64,000 bases of DNA, from assembly GCA_038396605.1 (NCBI GenBank), contig CP121690.1, positions 2,140,500 through 2,204,499 of the forward strand, given 5' to 3'. A model generated the notes under the pieces. It saw nothing but the letters and a program-made list of their open reading frames with translations, did not search any database and was not told the DNA's origin. Origin of the DNA: Eubacteriales bacterium mix99. Lineage in GTDB: Bacteria > Bacillota > Clostridia > Caldicoprobacterales > DTU083. This document shows positions 33,532 through 43,064 of the stretch, piece after piece. Numbering within the stretch: the stretch's first letter is position 1; each line of letters starts with the position of its first letter. The position numbers were made by a program, and so were the translations under genes.

Positions 33532-34416
33532 ATGAATCGTCTTGATGAAATGGTGCAGTCAGCGGAGCGGGAAAGCCGTACAATATTCGCTTTGGTAAAG
33601 GAGAAGGAAGCACTTTCCATGGGGAAGACAGAGGAAGAAATTGTTTCTGCCATGGAGGAGCGATATGATGTGATGCTTCATGTATACAAGGCAGGCATTG
33701 TGGAAGAAATGAGATCCGTCAGCGGTCTGACGGGTGGGGAAGGACACCGCCTGATGCAGTATGAAGAACAGCACAGGGGTGGGCTTTATCCGAGGGCAGC
33801 GGCCCGGGCTATGGGAATTGCCAATGTCAATGCTTCCATGGGAAGGATTGTAGCCGCACCCACTGCCGGTTCCTGCGGGATTCTGCCGGCAACCCTGATC
33901 TCCCTGGCAGAACAGCATCATAAAAGGAAGGAAGAAGTGGTGAACTGCCTCTTTACGGCATCCTTTATCGGGGAAGTAATCGCAGAAAACGCCAGCCTGT
34001 CCGGTGCGGAGGGAGGATGTCAGGCAGAATGCGGCAGTGCAGCAGCCATGGCTGCCGGGGCTGGTGTGGAGCTGTGCGGCGGGACGCCCGGGCAGGCAGC
34101 CGATGCCTCGGCTTTTGCCCTGGAAGCGGTTATGGGCCTGGTTTGTGATCCCGTTGCCGGGCTGGTGGAATGTCCCTGCATCAAGAGAAATGCATTTGGC
34201 GCAGTTCAGGCTCTTCTGGCGATTGACATGGCTCTGGCCGGCATAAAAAGCGTCATCCCGGCAGATGAGGTGATCACAGCTATGGGAGAAGTGGGCCGAT
34301 CCATGCCGGAATCCTTGAGGGAGACAGCAAAGGGAGGCATTGCCGCTACACCGACAGGTAAAAAGATCGCAGAGCGCCTGACGAAATCCAGCAATCCCCA
34401 TTCCAGGCTATCATAA
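33532..34416 (+). CDS. sdaAA: L-serine dehydratase, iron-sulfur type, alpha subunit
   Basis: A 294-residue catalytic subunit that carries the 4Fe-4S cluster. Family segments: NASMGRIVAAPTAGSCGILP, GAEGGCQAECGSAAAMAAGA, MGLVCDPVAGLVECPCIKRN, with the conserved cysteines of the cluster within them. It probably forms an alpha-beta complex with the preceding subunit, feeding serine carbon into pyruvate. Confidence 0.96.
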   Translation: MNRLDEMVQSAERESRTIFALVKEKEALSMGKTEEEIVSAMEERYDVMLHVYKAGIVEEMRSVSGLTGGEGHRLMQYEEQHRGGLYPRAAARAMGIANVNASMGRIVAAPTAGSCGILPATLISLAEQHHKRKEEVVNCLFTASFIGEVIAENASLSGAEGGCQAECGSAAAMAAGAGVELCGGTPGQAADASAFALEAVMGLVCDPVAGLVECPCIKRNAFGAVQALLAIDMALAGIKSVIPADEVITAMGEVGRSMPESLRETAKGGIAATPTGKKIAERLTKSSNPHSRLS

Positions 34417-34512
34417 GACCTTGTGTCGGAGCTTTCCATTGATCCTCGGGGAGGGAATGAACCGAATGCAGCATTCATAAATTCAGCAAAATGAATTCGG
34501 CACAGTCATTTC

Positions 34513-34541
34513 TTGACATCTTTTCCGCCAATGGATACAAT
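34513..34541 (+). promoter_or_regulatory. Sigma-A promoter of the aconitase gene
   Basis: TTGACA at 34513-34518 and TACAAT at 34536-34541, spaced 17 bases. Its position rules out upstream ATG starts for the aconitase. Confidence 0.8.
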
Positions 34542-34575
34542 GAAACAAAAGAAGAGTAAATCAGGAGGCAATGTT

Positions 34576-36501
34576 TTGGGAAAAAATCTCACGCAGAAAA
34601 TAATTGAAAGCCATCTTATTTCCGGGGAAATGACTGCCGGTAGGGAAATCTCCATTCAAATCGATCAGACACTGACCCAGGACTCAACAGGCACGATGGC
34701 CTATCTTCAGCTGGAAGCCATGAATGTTGGAAAAGTAAAGACGAGAAAATCCGTGGCTTATATCGATCACAATACTCTGCAGGAAGGATTTGAAAATGCA
34801 GACGATCATAAATACATTCAAACGGTAGCGTCCAAACATGGCATTTATTTTTCCCGTCCGGGCAACGGGATTTGCCATCAGGTGCATCTGGAGCGGTTCG
34901 GCCGTCCGGGGTGGACTTTACTGGGTTCGGACAGCCATACACCAACCGGCGGGGGCGTCGGCATGCTGGCCATCGGTGCCGGCGGCCTGGATGTGGCTGT
35001 TGCCATGGCCGGCGGTCCCTATTATCTGACAATGCCCGGAGTCTGCCGGATCCTGCTGAAGGGGAAGCTTCCGCCCTGGGTATCTGCCAAGGACATTATT
35101 CTGAAAGTGCTGCAGATGCTCAGCGTCAAGGGCGGCGTCAATAAGGTCATTGAATATGCCGGCCCCGGTGTCGCTTCCCTGACCGTGCCGGAGCGGGCCA
35201 CCATTACCAATATGGGAGCGGAGCTGGGAGCCACCACATCCATTTTCCCAAGTGATGAGAATACCAGGGAGTTTCTGCGCGCACAGGGCAGGGAAGAGAT
35301 GTGGATGCCCTTGGAGGCAGATGACGATGCGGTATATGATGAGGAACTGGAGCTCGACCTGAGCACGCTCGAACCTCTGACGGCAAAGCCACACAGTCCG
35401 GACAATGTCGGGACGGTGCGGTCGGTGGGGAAGATCCGGGTAAACCAGGTGGCCATTGGCAGCTGTACCAACTCCTCTTATCTGGATTTGATGAAGGTGG
35501 CTGCAATCCTAAGGGGAAAGACTGTCCATCCCGATGTCAGTCTGGTGATTTCCCCGGGTTCCAAGCAGGTGTATACCATGCTGGCGGAAAACGGTGCATT
35601 GGCGGATCTGATTGATTCCGGAGCAAGGATTCTGGAATCCGCATGCGGTCCCTGCATTGGAATGGGGCAGGCTCCGGCATCCAATGCCATATCCCTGCGG
35701 ACGTTCAACCGCAACTTCTACGGACGAAGCGGAACGGTCAGCGCCGGCGTATATCTCGTCAGCCCGGAAACTGCAGCCGTGTCCGCCCTGACTGGTGTGC
35801 TGACGGACCCCCGCGAGTGCGGGGAGCCTCCGGTGATTCCCATGCCCGAATATTTCAGGGTGCACGATAACGGGATCATTCCTCCTGCGGAGGATCCGGA
35901 TTCCGTAACGGTGGTACGCGGCCCCAATATCAAGCCCTTTCCGCTGAATAGGGAACTGAAAGGGCTTGTGAAGGGTACGGTGCTGCTGAAAATGGAGGAT
36001 AATATCACTACGGACCATATTATGCCGTCCAATGCAAAACTGCTGCCGTTTCGTTCCAACATTCCGCATCTGTCCAATTATTGCCTGACTCCTGTGGATC
36101 CCACTTTCCCCGAACGGGCAAAAAAAGCGGGTGGCGGGTTCCTGGTGGCAGGACAGAATTACGGGCAGGGGTCCAGCCGGGAGCATGCAGCGCTGGCTCC
36201 GCTGTATCTGGGGATCAAGGCGGTGATTGCAAAATCCTTCGCCAGGATTCACCGATCCAACCTGATCAATTCCGGCATTTTGCCTCTTACCTTTGCGGAT
36301 CCATCGGACTATGACCGGATCGATTCCGGGGATACCCTGGTAATTGAGCATACGGTGGAGCAGATTCAGGCAGGAGACAGGATGGTTGTACACAATCCAA
36401 CCAAAAATCTGGATATTGTTACGGAAATGCCTTTGTCGGATCGTCTGAAAAAGGTTATGCTTGCAGGAGGGCTGCTGAACGAAACCAGAAAGAAAGTATG
36501 A
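34576..36501 (+). CDS. acnA: Aconitate hydratase
   Basis: A 641-residue aconitase of the compact type with domain order 1-2-3 then swivel, close to the Aquifex/Clostridia subgroup. It isomerises citrate to isocitrate through a 4Fe-4S cluster held by Cys297 (GSCTNS), Cys357 and Cys360 (ACGPCIG). The swivel domain contains the substrate-binding GQNYGQGSSREHAALAP loop. The start is a TTG at 34576 with AGGAGG seven bases upstream; ATGs at 34513, 34531 and 34540 lie inside the promoter. Gene symbol by analogy; no citrate synthase or isocitrate dehydrogenase gene is adjacent, so the pathway is probably for glutamate synthesis. Confidence 0.94.
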   Translation: MGKNLTQKIIESHLISGEMTAGREISIQIDQTLTQDSTGTMAYLQLEAMNVGKVKTRKSVAYIDHNTLQEGFENADDHKYIQTVASKHGIYFSRPGNGICHQVHLERFGRPGWTLLGSDSHTPTGGGVGMLAIGAGGLDVAVAMAGGPYYLTMPGVCRILLKGKLPPWVSAKDIILKVLQMLSVKGGVNKVIEYAGPGVASLTVPERATITNMGAELGATTSIFPSDENTREFLRAQGREEMWMPLEADDDAVYDEELELDLSTLEPLTAKPHSPDNVGTVRSVGKIRVNQVAIGSCTNSSYLDLMKVAAILRGKTVHPDVSLVISPGSKQVYTMLAENGALADLIDSGARILESACGPCIGMGQAPASNAISLRTFNRNFYGRSGTVSAGVYLVSPETAAVSALTGVLTDPRECGEPPVIPMPEYFRVHDNGIIPPAEDPDSVTVVRGPNIKPFPLNRELKGLVKGTVLLKMEDNITTDHIMPSNAKLLPFRSNIPHLSNYCLTPVDPTFPERAKKAGGGFLVAGQNYGQGSSREHAALAPLYLGIKAVIAKSFARIHRSNLINSGILPLTFADPSDYDRIDSGDTLVIEHTVEQIQAGDRMVVHNPTKNLDIVTEMPLSDRLKKVMLAGGLLNETRKKV

Positions 36502-36540
36502 AAATATCATAACAAAAGCATCGTGTGAAAATATCGGGCA

Positions 36541-38469
36541 CTAGGTTGCAGAGGAATCCTGAAGCTTCATCCAATCTTCATAGGCAGCATTCAGCGAAGC
36601 CCTTGCCTCGTTGTACTCCTGCTGGACCTCCAGCATTTTGTCCGCTTGCTGATACAGCTCCGGATCGCATAACTGCTTTTCCAGTCTTCCGGTCTTTTTT
36701 TCCAAAGTATTGATCCGTTCTTCCATATCCTTCAGGCGCTGTGCAGCAGCTTTTTTCTTTTGTCGTTCTTCCCGTTCCTTTTTCTGTTCCTCTTTTCGGG
36801 CTGTCTTCGTTTTTTCTTCCTTCTTCGTTGCCGGAGGGGACTCCTGAAGTTCCTGTCTGGTTCGGATTTCGATATAATCATCATAGTTGCCGGGATATTC
36901 CGTTATCCCGCTTTTTTTAAATAACAGAATGCGGCGGACAATCCGATTCAGAAAATATCGGTCATGGGAGATGACCAGCAGGGTGCCATCATAATCTTTC
37001 AGCGATTCTTCCAGTACTTCCTTGGACGACATGTCCAGGTGGTTGGTGGGTTCGTCCAGGAGGAGAAGGTTTTTTCCTGCCAGCATCAGTTTTGCCAGCA
37101 TGACGCGTCCCCTCTCCCCGCCGCTTGCCTGACAGATGGTTTTATGGACATCGTCTCCCTGGAAAAGGAACAAAGCCAGGGTGTTCCGGATTTGTGTTTC
37201 CGTCTTCTGTGGAAAGGCATCCCACAGTTCGTCCATAATCGTATTGCCCGGATTCAGACTGTCCTGTTCCTGATCAAAGTAACCGATGTCCACCCCGGTG
37301 CCGAAGCGAAACTTCCCGGCGGAGGGGGTCAGCTGGTTCAGCAGGATCCGGAACAGGGTGGTTTTCCCGATGCCGTTGGGGCCGATGATCCCTACCCGGT
37401 CTCCCTTTTTCAGGGAAAATGACACATTTTCAAATAATGTTTTGCCGGCAAACGCCATCTTCAGGTTTTCAGCAGTCAGGATGTCCTTGCCGGAATGTTG
37501 GTCGGCATGGAAGGATATCCGGATCTCTTTCTGCTGCCCCGGCTTTTCCACCGGTATCATCCGGTTCAGGGCTTTTTCCCGGCTTTCCGCTGCTTTAATG
37601 CTCTTTTCCCGGTTAAAGGAACGGTATCGCCGGATGACAGCCTCCTGGCGTTTGATTTCCCTTTGCTGCAGGCTATATTCCTTTTCCTGTGTTTCCTGCT
37701 TTTGATGCTTTTTCCGGTGATAATCACTGTAGTTTCCATGATACAGGGTACTCCGGTGATGTTCCACTTCGAGGATGCAGTTACATAAATGATCCAGAAG
37801 GTACCGGTCATGGGAGATCAGCAGGATGGTGCCGGCATAATCCCTGAGGAACGTCTCCAGCCATTGGGTGGCGTCCAGGTCCAGATGATTGGTGGGCTCG
37901 TCCAGTAAAAGCAGGCTTGGTTTCCGGAGAAGCAGCCTGGCCAGGGCCACTCTTGTTTTTTGACCGCCGCTCAGCTGCCGGATGGGCTGGTCAAAGTCTT
38001 CCACGGAAAAGCCAAGTCCGATGAGGATACCTCTTATTTGGCTTTCATAAAGATATCCATCTTTCGCCTCAAATTTCTCCAGCAGGGAGGCATATTCCCC
38101 GGAAAGGGAGATATAATCCGGATCGTCCGTATTGGTGTATTGAGAGATGGCTCGCTCCACGGAGTGCAGTTTCCTTTCGATTTCCAGGGTGCTTTCATAA
38201 ACGGTAAGAGCCTCTTCCCATATGGTTCGGGAGGAGTCCGCAGCCTCGTTCTGTTTCAGATAGCCGATAGTTAGATTTTTTGCCGTGTAAAGGCTGCCGC
38301 TGTCCGGGGAAAGCTCTCCGGTAATCAGTTTGAACAGAGTGGTTTTGCCGGCTCCGTTTGTTCCCACGATGCCCAGGCGGGATCCTTCCGATACAGAAAA
38401 GCTGATATCGCTCAGGACAGTATTCACTCCGAATGATTTTGAGATTTTGTCACAGGATAATGGTATCAT
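36541..38469 (-). CDS. ABC-F family ATPase (ribosome-associated)
   Basis: A 642-residue protein with two ABC domains and no membrane segments. The first has Walker A GTNGAGKTT, LSGGQKTRVALARLLL and LLLLDEPTNHLDLDA; the second GPNGIGKTT, ASGGERGRVMLAKLML and LLLLDEPTNHLDMSS. Between them lies the basic linker typical of ABC-F proteins (REIKRQEAVIRRYRSFNREK). After the second domain comes a long Lys/Glu-rich coiled coil (about residues 545-635), as in Uup/YdiF. These proteins act on the ribosomal E site; Uup/YdiF-like housekeeping is likelier than antibiotic resistance. Confidence 0.93.
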   Translation of the reverse strand: MIPLSCDKISKSFGVNTVLSDISFSVSEGSRLGIVGTNGAGKTTLFKLITGELSPDSGSLYTAKNLTIGYLKQNEAADSSRTIWEEALTVYESTLEIERKLHSVERAISQYTNTDDPDYISLSGEYASLLEKFEAKDGYLYESQIRGILIGLGFSVEDFDQPIRQLSGGQKTRVALARLLLRKPSLLLLDEPTNHLDLDATQWLETFLRDYAGTILLISHDRYLLDHLCNCILEVEHHRSTLYHGNYSDYHRKKHQKQETQEKEYSLQQREIKRQEAVIRRYRSFNREKSIKAAESREKALNRMIPVEKPGQQKEIRISFHADQHSGKDILTAENLKMAFAGKTLFENVSFSLKKGDRVGIIGPNGIGKTTLFRILLNQLTPSAGKFRFGTGVDIGYFDQEQDSLNPGNTIMDELWDAFPQKTETQIRNTLALFLFQGDDVHKTICQASGGERGRVMLAKLMLAGKNLLLLDEPTNHLDMSSKEVLEESLKDYDGTLLVISHDRYFLNRIVRRILLFKKSGITEYPGNYDDYIEIRTRQELQESPPATKKEEKTKTARKEEQKKEREERQKKKAAAQRLKDMEERINTLEKKTGRLEKQLCDPELYQQADKMLEVQQEYNEARASLNAAYEDWMKLQDSSAT

Positions 38470-38616
38470 AAGGTTCTCCTTCCATGCTTCTAGACTATTC
38501 TATCAAAAACAGCCGGGATTGAAAAGATCTGAAGGTATGCTGTTGAATTATGCCGACAGGCAGATGCTGTCTTCCGAACTTCGGATACTGCTGCCAATTC
38601 GTGATCCTGCTAATGA

Positions 38617-38646
38617 TTGACATTGGATTGCCGGGAATGGTAGAAT
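38617..38646 (+). promoter_or_regulatory. Sigma-A promoter of rex
   Basis: TTGACA at 38617-38622 and TAGAAT at 38641-38646, spaced 18 bases. Confidence 0.75.
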
Positions 38647-38650
38647 TAAA

Positions 38651-38668
38651 TTGTAGAAAAATTAACGT
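38651..38668. promoter_or_regulatory. Weak Rex-operator-like site at the rex transcription start
   Basis: TTGTAGAAAAATTAACGT matches 10 of 14 defined positions of the Rex consensus TTGTTAA-N4-TTAACAA and lies right behind the -10. Autoregulation is common for rex genes, but the match is modest. Confidence 0.4.
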
Positions 38669-38691
38669 AATGAGAGGGGAGGGATTCACAA

Positions 38692-39324
38692 TTGGCAAAG
38701 CAGAAAAATTATGTTTCGGAAGCGGTGATGCGGCGTATTCCAAGATACTACCGTTATTTAACAGACATTGAAAAAATGGGGACGGAACGGATATCCTCCA
38801 GGGAACTCAGTCAGCGTATGAGATTAACCGCTTCTCAGATTCGACAGGATTTCAATTGCTTTGGTGGATTTGGGCAGCAGGGTTATGGCTATAATGTCAG
38901 TGAGCTCCGGCAGGAGCTTCAAAAGATATTGGGCCTGAATATGGACCATCATGTCATTGTGATCGGTGCGGGGAATCTTGGACAGGCCCTTGCCAATTAT
39001 AACGGATTCAAAAAAGATGGTTTTCTTGTCGAAGGGTTGTTCGATATCAATCCCAGGCTGATCGGAATTTCCATCCGGGGCATCAATATTTATGATCTGG
39101 ATGATCTGGAGCGCTTTACAGATCAAAATCCGATCCAGATCGCTGCCATTTGTACTCCCAAGGAAAAAGCCCAGGAAGTTACGGACCGGGTTATCCGCAA
39201 TGGCATTAAGGGAATATGGAACTTTGCGGCGGTTGACATTACCGTTCCGCAGGACGTGGTTGTGGAGAATGTCCACCTGAGTGACAGTCTTTATACGCTT
39301 TCTTTTCGGATGAATGATTATTGA
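38692..39324 (+). CDS. rex: Redox-sensing transcriptional repressor Rex
   Basis: A 210-residue repressor that senses the NADH/NAD ratio and releases fermentation and energy genes when NADH is high. The N-terminal winged helix reads SEAVMRRIPRYYRYLTDIEK, ISSRELSQRMRLTASQIRQD and FGGFGQQGYGYNV; the Rossmann domain has GAGNLGQALANY and ends ENVHLSDSLYTLSFRM, the swapped C-terminal helix. The start is a TTG at 38692 behind GAGGGGAGGG. A likely target in this window is the pgk promoter (site at 50438). Confidence 0.97.
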   Translation: MAKQKNYVSEAVMRRIPRYYRYLTDIEKMGTERISSRELSQRMRLTASQIRQDFNCFGGFGQQGYGYNVSELRQELQKILGLNMDHHVIVIGAGNLGQALANYNGFKKDGFLVEGLFDINPRLIGISIRGINIYDLDDLERFTDQNPIQIAAICTPKEKAQEVTDRVIRNGIKGIWNFAAVDITVPQDVVVENVHLSDSLYTLSFRMNDY

Positions 39325-39372
39325 TGTCCGCTGCTATTTCAAAAATTACATTGACCGGATGAATAGGGACAT

Positions 39373-39408
39373 AGCCCCTTTGGCGGATCAGGGAGGGGCT
39401 TTTCCTTA
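39373..39408 (+). terminator. Terminator after rex
   Basis: AGCCCC(T) at 39373-39379 pairs with AGGGGCT at 39394-39400, followed by TTTCCTTATT. Confidence 0.75.
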
Positions 39409-39492
39409 TTGAACGCAGTTTTGCTTTTCATTTCCCGCAAAGCATATTATAATAAAGGAAGTTTCATGAAGTTTCATGATGAGGTGATAAGT

Positions 39493-40545
39493 TTGTATCC
39501 ATTGTTTTTTCGCCCTGTTTATAAGGAAAGAATATGGGGCGGCAGAAAGCTGTCAGAAAAATATCATAGAAATCTGCCCGACGGCAAAATTGGAGAGAGC
39601 TGGGAGATTGCCTGCCTGCAGAACGGAATGGGCATCATTGTGAACGGTTCGCTGAAGGGGTTCAGCCTGAAGGACGCCATCGACAAATATGGTGAAGAAT
39701 TGCTGGGATCTGCAGTTTATCAGGATCCATACCGCAGGTTTCCGCTTTTGATCAAGATTCTGGACGCTTCGGATGTTCTGTCCGTTCAGGTTCATCCCGA
39801 CAATCAATACGCTGCCCTGCATGAGAACGGAGGATCGGGCAAGACGGAGATGTGGTATGTGATTGATGCCGAGCCGGGAGCCCGGCTGGTGTACGGCGTA
39901 CGCCGGGGAATCTCCAGAGAGGAGTTTCGCAGCAGCCTGGAGCAGGGGAAGCTGGAGGATTGTCTCAGGGAGCTGGAGGTAAAGCCAGGTGATGTGCTGT
40001 ACATTCCGGCCGGACTGGTACATGCCATAGGGGCAGGAATTCTGATTTGTGAGATTCAGCAAAGTTCTGATACCACTTACCGGGTTTACGACTGGAACCG
40101 GGTGGATGCGGATGGCAGGCCCCGGCAGCTCCATAAGGAAAAGGCGCTGGACGTGATTGACTTTGAAGGCAGGTATACCAGGACCGCTCTGTCGGGATTG
40201 ACTCTGGAGGAAGAAGGAGGCCGACGTACTCTGTATGTAGCCTGTGATTATTTTGCCATGGAAAAGCTGGAGATAGACGGAAGCATGAAGCTTTACCTGG
40301 ACGGCAAACGGTTTCAGACCCTGACCTGTGTGGAAGGATCCGCTGTCATTCAATATGAAAGAGGTTCGAAAAATCTGGCATCCGGCAGTTCGTGTCTGAT
40401 CCCGGCTTCCCTGAATTCTTTTGTCCTGAAGGGGAAGGGCACGGTGATCCGCGCCTATGTGCCGGACAAGGAGAGCAATGTTCTGGATCCGCTGAGAAAA
40501 CGGGGCTATACGGAGGAGGATTGGTCCGTGATAGCGGGTTTGTGA
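39493..40545 (+). CDS. manA: Mannose-6-phosphate isomerase, class I
   Basis: Interconverts mannose-6-phosphate and fructose-6-phosphate; a cupin metalloenzyme. From the TTG at 39493, behind GAGGTGAT, it starts YPLFFRPVYKERIWGGRKL, exactly where the family starts, giving 350 residues; an ATG at 39466 would add nine. Zinc ligands lie in LSVQVHPDN (His), the following KTEMWYV (Glu) and IPAGLVHAIG (His). The short Firmicutes type lacks the extra helical domain of E. coli ManA. A TATAAT box at 39448 and a tandem GAAGTTTCAT pair (39458-39477) precede it. Confidence 0.94.
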   Translation: MYPLFFRPVYKERIWGGRKLSEKYHRNLPDGKIGESWEIACLQNGMGIIVNGSLKGFSLKDAIDKYGEELLGSAVYQDPYRRFPLLIKILDASDVLSVQVHPDNQYAALHENGGSGKTEMWYVIDAEPGARLVYGVRRGISREEFRSSLEQGKLEDCLRELEVKPGDVLYIPAGLVHAIGAGILICEIQQSSDTTYRVYDWNRVDADGRPRQLHKEKALDVIDFEGRYTRTALSGLTLEEEGGRRTLYVACDYFAMEKLEIDGSMKLYLDGKRFQTLTCVEGSAVIQYERGSKNLASGSSCLIPASLNSFVLKGKGTVIRAYVPDKESNVLDPLRKRGYTEEDWSVIAGL

Positions 40546-40604
40546 CAGCAGCAGCTTTAGGATAGTGGAATGAATCAGACGGCAGAACCGTTTAGGAGGA
40601 TGAT

Positions 40605-41678
40605 ATGTCGGATCAAGAGGACAGAAAAGACTTTATCGAAGGGGAGTATGAGGTGGTGAACGAAAAGGACGCCCGGGAAGATCCGGGCTCGGGAGGATAT
40701 TATTCTCCGGGTTTTCTGTATATGGATTCCCGTCCGCCTTATGTGACGTATGTTTTTTTGGGACTGAACATCGCCGCATACCTGCTGATGCGCATTGCAG
40801 GGGCGTATTTTAATTTAAATCAAAGTGAGCAGCTGCTGGTGTTTGGAGCAAAGGTCAATGTACTGATCGCCCATGGGCAGTATTGGCGGCTGTTGACTGC
40901 CATGTTTCTCCATGTCGGCCTCCTTCATCTGCTTTTCAACTCCTATGCGCTTTATGTATATGGTCCGGTGGTGGAACGATTGTTTGGCAAGGCAAAGTTT
41001 GCGCTGATTTATTTGTTGTCCGGCCTGACGGGAAGTCTGTTCAGCTATCTGTTCAGTGACAACAGTGCGGCAGGGGCTTCCGGCGCCATATTCGGACTGC
41101 TGGGATCCCTCCTGTATTTCCGGCAGCGGAACAGGGAAGTGTTCCATCGTGTGTTTGGAACGGGTCTGCTGATGGTCATTGGCATCAACCTGTTTTTCGG
41201 AATGGTACAGCCGGGGATTGATAACTGGGGACACATCGGCGGATTGGCAGGCGGTTATCTGGTTGGGAATGCCGTCGGACTTTTCCGGGAAAGCGGATTT
41301 CAGATGAAAAAGCTGCTGACCTGGGTTCTGATCGCCTTGATTTTTCTTTTTGGCTTGTGGTATGGCGGAGAAAAATATAGGATAGGCAGCTATCCCCGTC
41401 TGCCAGGATCCCCCGTACCCGAAGCACCACAGCCGGGGAATAGGAATACCCTGCAGCGTGAGGCTCTTCCAGACAGAGGCATCGATGCGAAGGCTGCTTT
41501 GACAATTCATGGATTAACAGAAAAGGGGAGAGAGGTGCAGGGTGGAAAACGTTTCCATTATAAAATGCGGGGACTACACGTCGGAACAGGTTTATCAGGC
41601 GGTGTCCCGAAGCATTGGGCTTCTGGGCGGTATGGATCATTTTGTGAAGCCGGGCGAGAAGGTATTACTGAAATGTAA
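40605..41678 (+). CDS. Rhomboid-family intramembrane serine protease
   Basis: A 357-residue membrane protease with about seven hydrophobic segments between residues 45 and 255. The catalytic serine is in GASGAIFGLLG and the histidine in GHIGGLAGGYLVG; the HxxxN-like LHLLFNSYALYVYG loop is also present. The N-terminal 40 residues are acidic and cytoplasmic. The last 45 residues are read from DNA that also encodes the start of the DUF362 protein (overlap of 137 bases) and resemble no rhomboid tail, so a natural stop was probably lost by a small indel. Core function should be intact. Confidence 0.9.
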   Translation: MSDQEDRKDFIEGEYEVVNEKDAREDPGSGGYYSPGFLYMDSRPPYVTYVFLGLNIAAYLLMRIAGAYFNLNQSEQLLVFGAKVNVLIAHGQYWRLLTAMFLHVGLLHLLFNSYALYVYGPVVERLFGKAKFALIYLLSGLTGSLFSYLFSDNSAAGASGAIFGLLGSLLYFRQRNREVFHRVFGTGLLMVIGINLFFGMVQPGIDNWGHIGGLAGGYLVGNAVGLFRESGFQMKKLLTWVLIALIFLFGLWYGGEKYRIGSYPRLPGSPVPEAPQPGNRNTLQREALPDRGIDAKAALTIHGLTEKGREVQGGKRFHYKMRGLHVGTGLSGGVPKHWASGRYGSFCEAGREGITEM

Positions 41679-42690
41679 CCTGCTGATGAAAAAGAGTCCG
41701 GAGGAAGCGACGACGACCCATCCGGAAGTGGCGGCGGCTGTTGCCAGGCTGGTCCGGGAGGCCGGTGCCGTTCCAGTTCTTGCCGACAGCCCCAGCGGGC
41801 TTTTCAATGTGCATGCCCTGAGGGTGGTTTACCGGGGATGCGGAATGGAGAAGATCGCCCGGCGGGATCATGTTGCGCTGAATGAAAACGTCGGGGAAAC
41901 GGAGGTTTTCCATCCGGAGGGAAAGATTATCCGAAGTCTGACGGTGATGGAGATCCTTCAGGAAGTCGATGCCGTGATAGACATTGCCAAGCTCAAGACC
42001 CACGGCATGACGATCTATACCGGAGCAGTAAAAAATCTGTTCGGGGTGATCCCAGGGACGGCAAAGGCGGAATATCATCTGCGGATGAAGCGCCTGGAGG
42101 ACTTCTCCAATATGCTGGTGGATATCTGCACCTATGTGAAACCCGTGCTTTCCGTTATGGACGCAGTGGTTGGAATGGAAGGGCAGGGACCTTCCGCAGG
42201 GGATCCCAGGAAGATCGGAGCGATCCTGGCAAGCGAAAGTCCCTTTGCACTGGATGTGGCGGCCTGTTCCATGGTGGGGATTGACCCGGACGCGGTGTGC
42301 ACCATCCAAAGGGCACGGGAAAGGGGACTGTGCAGCAGCCGGCTGCAGGATCTGACATTGCTTGGCGATCCCATGGAGGATCTGCTTGTGCGGGATTTTC
42401 GGATACCGGAACACAAACATGTGGGCATGGTGGAACAATATTTCGGCAAGGACAGCCGGATTGGCCGGTTTATTAACTTTCATTTCGGCCCCAGGCCGGT
42501 TTTTCTCCAGGAAGGCTGCATAGGGTGTGGGAACTGCGCAGGGAACTGTCCGCCAAAGGCCATCACCATGGTGAACCACAGGCCGGAAGTCGATTTGAAA
42601 AAATGTATCCGATGCTATTGCTGCCAGGAGCTGTGCCCGCAGAAAACCGTTGCAATCAAACGCAGCTGGTTGTTCCGGATCTTTCAGTAA
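41542..42690 (+). CDS. DUF362 domain protein with C-terminal two-cluster ferredoxin
   Basis: A 382-residue cytoplasmic protein. It starts at a GTG (41542) behind GAGAGGTG, where the family begins (VSIIKCGDYTSEQVYQAV). The DUF362 domain spans about residues 1-300 (GEKVLLKCNLLMKKSPEEAT, DIAKLKTHGMTIYTGAVKNL). The end holds two 4Fe-4S motifs: CIGCGNCAGNCP and CIRCYCCQELCP. Widespread in anaerobes, the family probably transfers electrons; the partner is unknown. It overlaps the rhomboid gene by 137 bases, which is odd. Confidence 0.92.
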   Translation: MENVSIIKCGDYTSEQVYQAVSRSIGLLGGMDHFVKPGEKVLLKCNLLMKKSPEEATTTHPEVAAAVARLVREAGAVPVLADSPSGLFNVHALRVVYRGCGMEKIARRDHVALNENVGETEVFHPEGKIIRSLTVMEILQEVDAVIDIAKLKTHGMTIYTGAVKNLFGVIPGTAKAEYHLRMKRLEDFSNMLVDICTYVKPVLSVMDAVVGMEGQGPSAGDPRKIGAILASESPFALDVAACSMVGIDPDAVCTIQRARERGLCSSRLQDLTLLGDPMEDLLVRDFRIPEHKHVGMVEQYFGKDSRIGRFINFHFGPRPVFLQEGCIGCGNCAGNCPPKAITMVNHRPEVDLKKCIRCYCCQELCPQKTVAIKRSWLFRIFQ

Positions 42691-42742
42691 AAAGGTCCGG
42701 AATATTCCTTAAGAATGCCGTAAGGCTTATGCTCAATGATAG

Positions 42743-43030
42743 GATCCCGGATTTATTGGTTCCATGAGTGCATACAGAAATTTGAAACTTTTGGCATCTG
42801 TACAGCGGGTTATATCCGATAAAGACATACGCAATACATTGGTTCAGGTCGGATTGGATCCGGACAGCCGGAAGCCGGTACGCAAATATTCGCTGGGCAT
42901 GCGTCATCGTCTTGGAATTGCCCAGGCCATTATGGAAAAGCCCAAATTGTTGGTGCTTGATGAGCCAATGAATGGTCTGGACAAGCAAGGCGTTACGGAA
43001 ATCCGGCAAAATGAACTGAAAAGTTCATGA
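42743..43030 (+). pseudogene. Internal fragment of an ABC transporter ATPase
   Basis: After a stop at 42740 the frame reads DPGFIGSMSAYRNLKLLASV, then KYSLGMRHRLGIAQAIMEKP and LLVLDEPMNGLDKQG, i.e. Q-loop region, signature motif and Walker B of a bacteriocin-export-type ATPase. Walker A is missing and it ends soon after the D-loop. The fragment covers just the part missing after GVIIEN in the truncated ATPase at 23221, so the two may be pieces of related or even the same gene. No ribosome site precedes it. Confidence 0.8.
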
Positions 43031-43064
43031 AAATAATACTAAATAATGCCGCTGTATTCTTTAG

